Assembly: GCA_937902395.1 (NCBI GenBank)
Contig: CALGTV010000012.1
Location: 1-56,414, forward strand
Origin: an uncultured Ruminococcus sp.
GTDB taxonomy: Bacteria > Bacillota > Clostridia > Oscillospirales > Ruminococcaceae
Direction of reading: 5' to 3'
DNA length: 56,414 nucleotides
Under the pieces are notes generated by a model. That model made no database searches and was not told the DNA's origin. It worked only from the letters and a program-made list of their open reading frames with translations. Position numbers and translations under genes: made by a program. This document shows, piece after piece, positions 43,587 to 50,012 of the stretch (position 1 is the stretch's first letter; each line of letters opens with the position of its first letter).

Positions 43587-44243
43587 ATGAGATTAAACAA
43601 TTACTATAATAAAAAAATCAGCCTTGATGAGCTTGATTATATTACAATCGAAAATATAAGTTCAAACAGTATAAATATCACATCGGACAAGATGTACAAG
43701 GAAGTGCACGATTTCAACGACCATATGCTTGAAATGCAAAAAAAGCGAGAGGTCTATGTCCATGATTTCTGGGTGGGATTTTTCTTTAATGTTGTGGCGC
43801 TGATTGCTGTGATACTTTTCACATATGCTTTTGATTCATTTGATTTTATCCACGGAGAAAAACTCTCACTTGTATACGCGACTACTCGCAGTGTGCTTGT
43901 GTGCCTAATCGGAGTTGTGTTAGGATATGCTATGTATTTTTATTTTATTTTCTATAAAAAGCTGTTTTATCTTAAACTTTCTACGGCTATAATGATTTTT
44001 ACAGCCCTGTTTAATTTTGTTAATCTTGTTCCTCTTGTTATAAATCTTATTTTAATAAAAATATTGCGTAATTCCCATAATGCTATAAAGGGCGATGCAG
44101 GATATCCCTATTTTATTCCTCTGACTATGACTTTTCTTGCCTATGAGGAAGAAAACAAGAAAATAAAACCTATAAACGACTACCGATTTTCTGATTACAA
44201 AGTTTCTCCCGATACTGAAATGGGGATTCCGTCGATTGATTAA
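43587..44243 (+). CDS. Hypothetical membrane protein, 218 residues
   Basis: I do not recognise the family. A soluble N-terminal 65 residues is followed by three or four hydrophobic segments (about 66-86 GFFFNVVALIAVILFTYAF, 100-122, and 135-160 with AMIMFTALFNFVNLVPLVINLILI). A soluble C-terminal 50 residues ends GIPSID. AAGGAGG is 8 bases upstream of the ATG, and the leader is very short (about 17 bases from the predicted transcription start). It is a single gene. The next gene starts after a non-coding stretch with an operator. Confidence 0.75.
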   Translation: MRLNNYYNKKISLDELDYITIENISSNSINITSDKMYKEVHDFNDHMLEMQKKREVYVHDFWVGFFFNVVALIAVILFTYAFDSFDFIHGEKLSLVYATTRSVLVCLIGVVLGYAMYFYFIFYKKLFYLKLSTAIMIFTALFNFVNLVPLVINLILIKILRNSHNAIKGDAGYPYFIPLTMTFLAYEEENKKIKPINDYRFSDYKVSPDTEMGIPSID

Positions 44244-44315
44244 TGGAAGCCGCTAATAATTGTACACCTCTGATGAGGTGTATTTTTTTATCCGAAAAAA
44301 TTTTTTTGAAAAATA

Positions 44316-44379
44316 TGTAAAGTTCACTTGACAAATAATGTAAAGTGTGCTATACTATAAATGTAAGGTGAACTTTACA
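44316..44379 (+). promoter_or_regulatory. Promoter with three operator half-sites
   Basis: TTGACA (44328-44333) and TATACT (44351-44356) have 17-bp spacing. TGTAAAGTTCAC (44316-44327) is exactly inverted at 44368-44379, on either side of the promoter. A third, partly matching copy TGTAAAGTGTGC (44339-44350) fills the spacer. Binding across these sites would block the promoter. The HTH protein encoded in the operon is the obvious candidate, as autoregulation. Confidence 0.75.
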
Positions 44380-44401
44380 TCAATTTGAAAGGAGAATTAT
44401 T

Positions 44402-44638
44402 ATGCTTAATCAAAAAGGCAAAAGTATTGTAAGAAATATCGGAACTGTTTTTATAACTGCCGCACTTATACTCCGTTTGAGCAGCAGTCATATCGGCGGT
44501 GCATTTGCAGAATTTACCGAAGCTGCATTTCCGTGGCTTACAATAGGCGTTGCAGTCGCTGTTGTACTGGTGTATAGCAGCGGAAGGGAGGACAAAATTT
44601 GTGAAAAACAAAATACAGGAATTGAGAAAAAGCCGTAA
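44402..44638 (+). CDS. Small two-helix membrane protein
   Basis: 78 residues with two hydrophobic segments (about 12-26 VRNIGTVFITAALILRL and 42-58 FPWLTIGVAVAVVLVY) and a charged C-terminus. The family is not recognised. GGAG lies 7-8 bases before the ATG. The first gene of a three-gene operon, its 3' end overlaps the start of the XRE regulator gene by 38 bases in another frame. The small-membrane-protein, XRE-regulator, membrane-protein order resembles modules in many Firmicutes of unknown role. Confidence 0.7.
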   Translation: MLNQKGKSIVRNIGTVFITAALILRLSSSHIGGAFAEFTEAAFPWLTIGVAVAVVLVYSSGREDKICEKQNTGIEKKP

Positions 44639-44807
44639 AGTAACACAACAGGAGCTTGCAGATGCTCTCTGCGTTACCCGACAAACGATTATTTCACTTG
44701 AAAACGGGAAATATAACGCATCATTAACACTTGCCCACAAAGCTGCACAATTCTTCGGTATGACGATAGAGGAGCTTTTTATCTTTGAGGGCGACGAAAA
44801 TTTATAA
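44601..44807 (+). CDS. XRE-family HTH regulator (YozG-like)
   Basis: 68 residues, almost entirely a helix-turn-helix: MKNKIQELRKSRKVTQQELA, VTRQTIISLENGKYNASLTLA, then FFGMTIEELF. This short form is common beside small membrane proteins. It starts at GTG 44601, set by GGGAGG 9 bases upstream, inside the end of the preceding gene. It is the likely binder of the repeat operator at 44316-44379. It could act as the repressor of this operon. Confidence 0.9.
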   Translation: MKNKIQELRKSRKVTQQELADALCVTRQTIISLENGKYNASLTLAHKAAQFFGMTIEELFIFEGDENL

Positions 44808-44819
44808 GGAGATTAAATT

Positions 44820-45251
44820 ATGAAAGAGTTCAGAAAAAAGTATGAAAATAAGTTTAAAATCAGTATATTTAAGTGTCTTACTATGCCGATTGCATTTTTC
44901 ACTGCGCAATTTCTTGTCAAAGGAGGCAGTGAATTTTCACAGGGAATGGTGACAGGCGTGTTTTCAGCATTAATGGTCACAGCAATTTTTTCACTTGTCA
45001 GTACATATGTTATTCTTCATAATGAGGAACAGCTCAAAAAGCGTTACATAGAGGAAACGGATGAACGAAATATTGAAATAGCTAAGAAAACAACTCAGAC
45101 TTCAAGTCTTATTTCACTCTATCTGACAGCGATTGCTGTTATTGTCAGCGGTTTTATCAGCGAGGTTGTAAGCATAACCCTTGCAATTGATATGATAGTG
45201 GGCGTAATTATAACGGTTGCAGTAGGAACATACTATAAAAAGAAGATGTAA
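44820..45251 (+). CDS. Four-helix membrane protein of the XRE operon
   Basis: 143 residues with four hydrophobic segments in two pairs (about 18-34, 45-66, 97-117, 120-137). The central charged loop HNEEQLKKRYIEETDERNIEI resembles the DUF2178/DUF6442 type of proteins encoded beside YozG-like regulators. AAGGAG lies 8 bases before the ATG, 12 bases after the regulator. The function is unknown. Confidence 0.78.
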   Translation: MKEFRKKYENKFKISIFKCLTMPIAFFTAQFLVKGGSEFSQGMVTGVFSALMVTAIFSLVSTYVILHNEEQLKKRYIEETDERNIEIAKKTTQTSSLISLYLTAIAVIVSGFISEVVSITLAIDMIVGVIITVAVGTYYKKKM

Positions 45252-45254
45252 ACA

Positions 45255-45285
45255 AAAAAGCCTGCCAGAATCGGCAGGCTATTTT
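45255..45285 (+). terminator. Terminator of the XRE operon
   Basis: AGCCTGCC (45259-45266) pairs with GGCAGGCT (45273-45280), followed by ATTTTG. It is nearly identical to the hairpin at 46361-46392. Confidence 0.7.
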
Positions 45286-45347
45286 GATTGAAAATAATAT
45301 AAATACAACCGATTATATCATTGAAACTACCACTTATAGAAAAAAGC

Positions 45348-45376
45348 TTGAAATAATCTTGAATGGCGTGTATAAT
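45348..45376 (+). promoter_or_regulatory. Promoter of the LytTR-DUF3021 operon
   Basis: TTGAAA (45348-45353) and TATAAT (45371-45376) have 17-bp spacing. The leader is only about 15 bases. Confidence 0.7.
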
Positions 45377-45395
45377 AATTTCAGGAGGTGATGAT

Positions 45396-45836
45396 ATGGA
45401 TATAGAAATAAAAATTTCTTCTGAGTATAAAATTCCTAAAGTTATAATACTTACGGAAAAAGTTACAGATGAAATTAACTCCCTTGTTGCGAAATTATCT
45501 GAAGAAGTACCGCAATACGTCTGCGGTTTTAAAGATAGTATAATGCAGATTCTTGAACAAGATGAAATAATAAGAATATTTTCTGTTAAGGGAAAAGTTA
45601 TGGCAATTACAAAAGAGGGTGAATTTGTTATTCGTCATCGGCTTTATGAAATGGAAGAAAGGCTTAATTCTTCGATGTTTGTCCGCATATCCAATTCGGA
45701 AATAATAAATCTGAAAAAAGTGAAAAATTTCGATATGAATATTACAGGAACAATACGTGTAACATTTGAGGATAAGTCCACGGCGTATGTATCAAGAAGA
45801 TACGTATCAAAAATCAAAAAAATATTAGGGTTATGA
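45396..45836 (+). CDS. LytTR-domain DNA-binding regulator
   Basis: 146 residues. A short N-terminal region (about 1-55) with no receiver domain is followed by a LytTR domain: VIRHRLYEMEERLNSSMFVRISNSEIINLKKV and TAYVSRRYVSKIKKIL. Such stand-alone LytTR proteins are usually paired with a DUF3021 membrane protein, as here. The membrane partner is thought to restrain the regulator. The ATG at 45396 has AGGAGG upstream. Autoregulation is likely by analogy with such pairs. Confidence 0.92.
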   Translation: MDIEIKISSEYKIPKVIILTEKVTDEINSLVAKLSEEVPQYVCGFKDSIMQILEQDEIIRIFSVKGKVMAITKEGEFVIRHRLYEMEERLNSSMFVRISNSEIINLKKVKNFDMNITGTIRVTFEDKSTAYVSRRYVSKIKKILGL

Positions 45837-45845
45837 GGTGCTGTT

Positions 45846-46295
45846 ATGAAAAAGAAAATTTTCAACAGAAGCATTGTTGGCTTTTTTACAGGAATTGCGA
45901 TAGGTCAGATAATAAGTGTTATTATTTCTCTTATTTCAGGTAATGGGGAGTTTATTATTTGTGCACCAGAATTTGTAGAGTATATTGGTAATGAAGCTAT
46001 AGCAGGCACTGTACAGACATTGCTTTGCGCTGTTATGGGAATGGGATTTGCTGCATCATCTGTTATATGGGAAATGGAAAATATAAATATTGCAGCACAG
46101 ACAGGAATATGTTTAAGCATATATTCGGTTATTATGTTCCCTATAGCATATTTTACCTACTGGATGGAGCATTCTCTCCTTGGAATAATTACCTATGTTT
46201 GTGTGTTTATATTTCTTTTTGTTGTTATTTGGATTACGCAATATATCATTTATAGGAAAAGGTTAAACGAAATCAATAAAATGATTAAACAATAG
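45846..46295 (+). CDS. DUF3021 membrane protein
   Basis: 149 residues with four hydrophobic segments and the DUF3021 pattern (RSIVGFFTGIAIGQIISVIIS, LLCAVMGMGFAASSVIWEME, FPIAYFTYWM). It follows the LytTR gene by 9 bases with a GAGGTG site. It is the predicted membrane-bound modulator of that regulator. Confidence 0.9.
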   Translation: MKKKIFNRSIVGFFTGIAIGQIISVIISLISGNGEFIICAPEFVEYIGNEAIAGTVQTLLCAVMGMGFAASSVIWEMENINIAAQTGICLSIYSVIMFPIAYFTYWMEHSLLGIITYVCVFIFLFVVIWITQYIIYRKRLNEINKMIKQ

Positions 46296-46360
46296 CTGAA
46301 TGACGACACACAAAGCTGACGATTGGTTGCATTATCCGTTGTTTTAAGGAAACCTCTAAA

Positions 46361-46392
46361 ATAAAAGCCTGCCAAAATCGGCAGGCTTTAAT
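46361..46392. terminator. Terminator between DUF3021 and the convergent membrane genes
   Basis: AAGCCTGCC (46365-46373) pairs with GGCAGGCTT (46380-46388). It is nearly the same stem as at 45255-45285. T-rich sequence lies on both sides, so it may serve both directions. Confidence 0.7.
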
Positions 46393-46826
46393 TACGCTAA
46401 AACAGAAATAATAATCATAGCTATTCCCGCAAGACTTACGGAGAGATAGCATGAACGGATAATTTTTGAAAATTTTATAAGTCCCTCGTGCTTTTTAACA
46501 CAGGTGAAAAGCCGCATATCCTGCGGATAATTTGGCATAAAACGGCTTTCGATTTCTCTGATTGCAACACGGCAGTCGTGGAGCAGCATAGTTGACCTGA
46601 CATCAAGAAAGTAACAAATCAGCCCGATTATAAAAACAGCAATTGATATAATCAGCATAAGTGAGAGATTTTTTCCGAACATAGCAGCGAAAACACCAAA
46701 AAGAACTGTTTCAACAGTGATAAAAAGTTCAGTGATTTTCATTCGCTGGTCAGCGTGGAGCTGATAATAACTCCAGTATAAATTCAAAAGTTCAGACGGT
46801 TCAAGATTTCTACTGTTTGACGGCAT
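46392..46826 (-). CDS. Small two-helix membrane protein, 144 residues
   Basis: The start at 46826 is supported by GAGAGG upstream; codons before it are low-complexity. An N-terminal helical segment (SELLNLYWSYYQLHADQRMKI) is followed by two hydrophobic helices (about 34-54 and 58-78) and a soluble C-terminal half (LHDCRVAIREIESRFMP), ending in another hydrophobic stretch. The pattern recalls SLATT-like or RipA-like small membrane proteins, but no firm assignment is possible. It overlaps the upstream gene by 17 bases, so the two are coupled. Confidence 0.72.
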   Translation of the reverse strand: MPSNSRNLEPSELLNLYWSYYQLHADQRMKITELFITVETVLFGVFAAMFGKNLSLMLIISIAVFIIGLICYFLDVRSTMLLHDCRVAIREIESRFMPNYPQDMRLFTCVKKHEGLIKFSKIIRSCYLSVSLAGIAMIIISVLA

Positions 46827-47310
46827 GATTAGCCTCTCTTTCTTTGAAATAGGTGATATAATATCCGGCAAGGAATACAGCGGCAGGCACAAAGGAAAGG
46901 GGAAGCATGGCAAGAATTTGTCCCGAGGTCAGCGCTGAAGAGGAAGCATCAGGATTTATAAAATTGTAAATCTGAATAAAATACCCGTTTATAATTTTAT
47001 GCCAGCGGTAAAAATCAATATCAGAATATCTGAGTATCAGCCAACTGCAAACTGCGGGAAATGAAGCGGAAATACTCATAATCAAAGGCATGGCAGGGGA
47101 GAGCTTTTTCTTGCTGAGCCGTGCGGATTTTATATCCGCCGAGGCTGTTTTTGCGGCGAAATTCCCAAGCACACAAACAAGGATTCCAACAGTGCAGATT
47201 GCTGATATTACTCGGAATATCACAGTTGAAGAGCCTGCAAGAGTTAATCCGATAAAAAGTGAAAGTATATCTGCCGCAATGACAGTCAGCAGAGTTTTAA
47301 AAATTTTCAT
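46810..47310 (-). CDS. Hypothetical four-helix membrane protein
   Basis: 166 residues with hydrophobic segments at about 8-28, 30-52, 75-95 and 128-150. The loop KTASADIKSARLSKKKLS is basic and probably cytosolic. The family is not recognised. It overlaps the start of the following small membrane protein gene, forming a two-gene unit on the minus strand. A sequence resembling AAGGAATTATTC lies upstream of the ATG. Confidence 0.7.
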   Translation of the reverse strand: MKIFKTLLTVIAADILSLFIGLTLAGSSTVIFRVISAICTVGILVCVLGNFAAKTASADIKSARLSKKKLSPAMPLIMSISASFPAVCSWLILRYSDIDFYRWHKIINGYFIQIYNFINPDASSSALTSGQILAMLPLSFVPAAVFLAGYYITYFKEREANHAVKQ

Positions 47311-47361
47311 AGTTTGAATAATTCCTTTTCATTGAGGAATAATATCAACGAGGTGAGGAAA

Positions 47362-47487
47362 ATGGCAGATGAAGATATGAAAATATACATTCCCAGACCG
47401 ACAAATTTAACAGACAGCGGCGAGGAAACTGACGAAGTCAAGGTTTATTCCTCGGATAAGCCGACGCAATCCACACAGCTGCCATAA
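47362..47487 (+). CDS. Possible 41-residue acidic protein
   Basis: An ATG preceded by GAGGTGAGG begins a 41-codon ORF: MADEDMKIYIPRPTN, then an acidic Ser/Thr-rich remainder. It is the only plus-strand ORF in the 134-base gap between two minus-strand genes, and its end overlaps the 3' end of the Fur gene by 43 bases on the opposite strand. The strong ribosome-binding site argues for translation; the overlap and small size argue for caution. Confidence 0.4.
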   Translation: MADEDMKIYIPRPTNLTDSGEETDEVKVYSSDKPTQSTQLP

Positions 47488-47867
47488 AAAACGGTCTGTG
47501 AGGGGTCAATGATAAAGCCGTGATGCTGTGCGATATGGCTGTTTATATCCATTAGCTTATTGCAGCTGAGATGTATCAGCTTTCCGCAGCTGCGGCATTT
47601 AAGGTGGAAATGCTCCTGACATTCCTTTTCGTTTTCGATGTACTGATAGCAGGCGCTTGTTTTGCCGTCAATGACGAATTTACGGACAGTTCCTGCTTCA
47701 ACAAGGCGGTCAAGCTGGCGGTAAATGGTCGCCATACCAACAGGTGAGCCGACGGAACGGAGATAGTTGTCGATTTCCTGCGCGCTGGTGTGCTTGTCCT
47801 TATTATTTATAAGGAAATCAAGGAGTTTTTCCTTTTGTGCGGTATTATAACCCGAATCTTTTTTCAT
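47445..47867 (-). CDS. Fur-family metal-dependent repressor
   Basis: 140 residues. The winged-helix domain includes TSAQEIDNYLRSVGSPVGMATIYRQLDRL. Next come the metal-site region HFHLKCRSCGKLIHL and the second C-x2-C pair CVDC, which together make the structural zinc site. Fur, Zur and PerR cannot be told apart with certainty. PerR usually has an Asp and histidine pattern not fully visible here, and the cysteine pairs favour Fur or Zur. No ABC metal transporter lies beside it. Confidence 0.9.
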   Translation of the reverse strand: MKKDSGYNTAQKEKLLDFLINNKDKHTSAQEIDNYLRSVGSPVGMATIYRQLDRLVEAGTVRKFVIDGKTSACYQYIENEKECQEHFHLKCRSCGKLIHLSCNKLMDINSHIAQHHGFIIDPSQTVFYGSCVDCVGLSEE

Positions 47868-47932
47868 AAAATCACCCGATAAATATATTATATCAATATT
47901 TTATCATTTATAGCGCTTTTTGTCAAGTGCTG

Positions 47933-47968
47933 TGAAAAAGCCCCTTGCAGATGATTCTGTAAGGGGCG
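47933..47968 (-). terminator. Terminator of the Imm26-like gene
   Basis: On the minus strand GCCCCTT pairs with AAGGGGC (47961-47967 with 47940-47946), with further partial pairing in the loop, followed by TTTTT. Confidence 0.8.
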
Positions 47969-47977
47969 ATTAAATTA

Positions 47978-48562
47978 TTACAAACCATATTTCTTTTTTA
48001 TCTCGGGATTTGCATGTAAATAATCAGAAATTTCATATGAAACTGTTTCGTATAGTGAATAGCTATAATCTCTACAAAGTTTTGGTTTGTGATTTAGTTT
48101 ATTGTTATATGCATTTACATAAGGACTTGCTATAATTCTTCCGTCATCAAGATAGATAATTTCATGATTATTAGAGAATTTTTCAATATCTTCTTCAGTT
48201 ATCCAACTTCCTTGTAAAGAATTTATAAATCCAAAATCAAAGTTTTTTTCTGCCTCATTTACAGGAATATTGCAGATTGTTTTGAAATGCCCACAGTTCC
48301 AACCGTACTTATCGGTTATAAGTACTGCTATAATATCATTTTCGTCCATATATTCTGGAATAATAATATCTGTTGCGGTCGTTTTGTATAGAAAAATAAG
48401 TATTGCTTCTGATATAAGATTATATTGAGCTTTTACATCTATAACTTTTCCATAAAAATAAAGGTCATGGTCTTTTATTTTAACTACAAAAACATCACCG
48501 TTGCGGATTTTCTTTCTGCTTTTTTCAATTTCTTCTGTTTGATAATATTTTATTTCTGACAT
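47978..48562 (-). CDS. Imm26-like protein
   Basis: About 194 residues. The segment GDVFVVKIKDHDLYFYGKVID, with later EAILIFLYKT and DIIIPEYMDEN, fits the immunity protein 26 fold found in polymorphic toxin loci. The C-terminal tail (about 150-194) is extra. No toxin gene is adjacent, so an orphan immunity protein is the most that can be said. The ATG at 48562 follows CAGGTG by 6 bases; an in-frame GTG three codons earlier is an alternative. Confidence 0.6.
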   Translation of the reverse strand: MSEIKYYQTEEIEKSRKKIRNGDVFVVKIKDHDLYFYGKVIDVKAQYNLISEAILIFLYKTTATDIIIPEYMDENDIIAVLITDKYGWNCGHFKTICNIPVNEAEKNFDFGFINSLQGSWITEEDIEKFSNNHEIIYLDDGRIIASPYVNAYNNKLNHKPKLCRDYSYSLYETVSYEISDYLHANPEIKKKYGL

Positions 48563-48624
48563 TTTATTCACCTGATATTATTGAAGTTTGTATGCTAATT
48601 ATAACAGAAAAACAGTCGAAAGTC

Positions 48625-48668
48625 AACAAATAACGGCTCCCGAAAAATCATCGAAAGCCGTTATTTTT
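48625..48668. terminator. Bidirectional terminator between the Imm26-like and amidase genes
   Basis: AATAACGGCT (48629-48638) pairs perfectly with AGCCGTTATT (48656-48665), followed by TTTT on the plus strand and T-rich sequence on the minus strand. On the minus strand it ends the amidase transcript. Confidence 0.8.
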
Positions 48669-49392
48669 ATTGCTCATTGAGATAGTCGGTCAATCCCTTG
48701 AAAATAGTCATAGCCACCTTTTGCTGATATTCCTCGGTGTTGAGGAGGGCGGCTTCTTCGGGATTTGAGAGAAATCCGCACTCAACCATAACCGTGGGAT
48801 TTTCGCTGAAATAGCACAAAAACAGCTCCTTGCCGCAAAGCTTTATTTCTCGGTCATTTTCCGGCTGAATAAGCTCCTTAAAGCTGTCCTGTAAATTTTT
48901 GGCAAGGGATTCGCTTCGGCTATCAGTTGCAGAGTAGAACATCTGCGCGCCGCTGTAAACAGGGTCAGTGAACTGATTCTGGTGAATAGAAATACATACA
49001 GCGTTTTTGTTCTTGTTGAAAATTTCAAGGCGATTGTCCATATCGGAGCTTTTCTGGTTAGCGATACCCTCAATACCCTTGTCGTGAATTGATGTGTCGG
49101 TATCGCGGGTAACTTCAACCTTGTAGCCGTTCAGCTCCAGTATATCGCGAAGACGAAGGAGTATACTAAGGTTTATATTTTTTTCAGGTATTCCCTCAGC
49201 GGATACACAACCGCCGTCGATTCCGCCATGTCCTGCATCCAGAACAATAATAGGAGTTTCTTCAGAGATTCCCATAATCGAGGCAGGGACTGTCTCGGCT
49301 TTTTTGGTGATAATATTTCCTCCTACAACAGCAGCAGCCACACAGGCGGAAAAAACAGATCCCACAATAATTTTTCGTTTAGCATTTTTCAT
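48667..49392 (-). CDS. N-acetylmuramoyl-L-alanine amidase, CwlD type
   Basis: 241 residues. An N-terminal membrane anchor or signal segment (IIVGSVFSACVAAAVVGG) is followed by an amidase_3 domain: IIVLDAGHGGIDGG with zinc-binding His, the glutamate in IPEKNINLSI, ISIHQNQF with the second His, and MVECGFLSNPEEAALL with the catalytic Glu. CwlD-type enzymes help make muramic-delta-lactam in spore cortex, and the EKNINL pattern fits CwlD. The gene is alone between a terminator and the long gap leading to the giant surface protein. Confidence 0.92.
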   Translation of the reverse strand: MKNAKRKIIVGSVFSACVAAAVVGGNIITKKAETVPASIMGISEETPIIVLDAGHGGIDGGCVSAEGIPEKNINLSILLRLRDILELNGYKVEVTRDTDTSIHDKGIEGIANQKSSDMDNRLEIFNKNKNAVCISIHQNQFTDPVYSGAQMFYSATDSRSESLAKNLQDSFKELIQPENDREIKLCGKELFLCYFSENPTVMVECGFLSNPEEAALLNTEEYQQKVAMTIFKGLTDYLNEQ

Positions 49393-49825
49393 TATAATTC
49401 TCCTTATAATCTAAAAGAATCTCTAAAAATCTGTTATGGAATTTTCTAAAAACGGAACACGAGTGAAATTTGTCATAAAAAGTTTAACGTGAGTGGGTTT
49501 TTAGAGTTTTCCATATGACAGGATTTTGTTTTTTAGAGGATTCCTAAAATATTACAATAAAAAGTATGCATAAGATAGTAAAAAAATGCTGCTCATAAAA
49601 TTTTTTCACATCGCTTAATTATGCTGAAAAAACTTTCTCTTATATAGTGAAGGCTATAGTTAATGAGAGGAGAAGTTATGGTGAATATTGTGAAATAATC
49701 AATGCTTAGAAACCTTTGCAAATAATCGACGACAGTTTAGTATCAGCGCAAAGACAGCGATTTGTCATAAGTGTCTATAAAATAATGTGCGATTTGTTAA
49801 AACATGCCAAAAAAGAATAAACCTA

Positions 49826-49854
49826 TTGACTACTTATGTGCTGTATGATATAAT
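49826..49854 (+). promoter_or_regulatory. Promoter of the giant surface protein
   Basis: TTGACT (49826-49831) and TATAAT (49849-49854) have 17-bp spacing. The preceding stretch 49393-49825 is AT-rich with no gene or obvious RNA. Confidence 0.8.
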
Positions 49855-49934
49855 AAAAATGTATTATTACAATTGGGATATTATATGAAATGTGTAATAA
49901 TATGTTAAAACAAAAAAGAAAGGTGGTTGAAAAT

Positions 49935-50012
49935 TTGGCTCTTAGCAACATTAAAGGTGTCATATTAAAAAGGAGGGATAAAGCCGGCGGCACACGGCAA
50001 AGGTATGAGTAA
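49935..50012 (+). CDS. Possible leader peptide, 25 codons
   Basis: A TTG preceded by AAAGGTGG opens a 25-codon ORF beginning ALSNIKGVILKRRDK and ending in TAA at 50010-50012, so it overlaps the ATG of the giant gene at 50005. Its basic, short product and overlap suggest a translationally coupled leader. It would explain why the giant gene has a strong GGAGGG near 49970 but nearly 30 bases from its own ATG. Confidence 0.4.
   Translation: MALSNIKGVILKRRDKAGGTRQRYE

Noticed and set aside
44402..45251. A toxin-antitoxin system
   Set aside because: The XRE protein resembles antitoxins, but the neighbours are membrane proteins of known YozG-adjacent type with no toxin motif.
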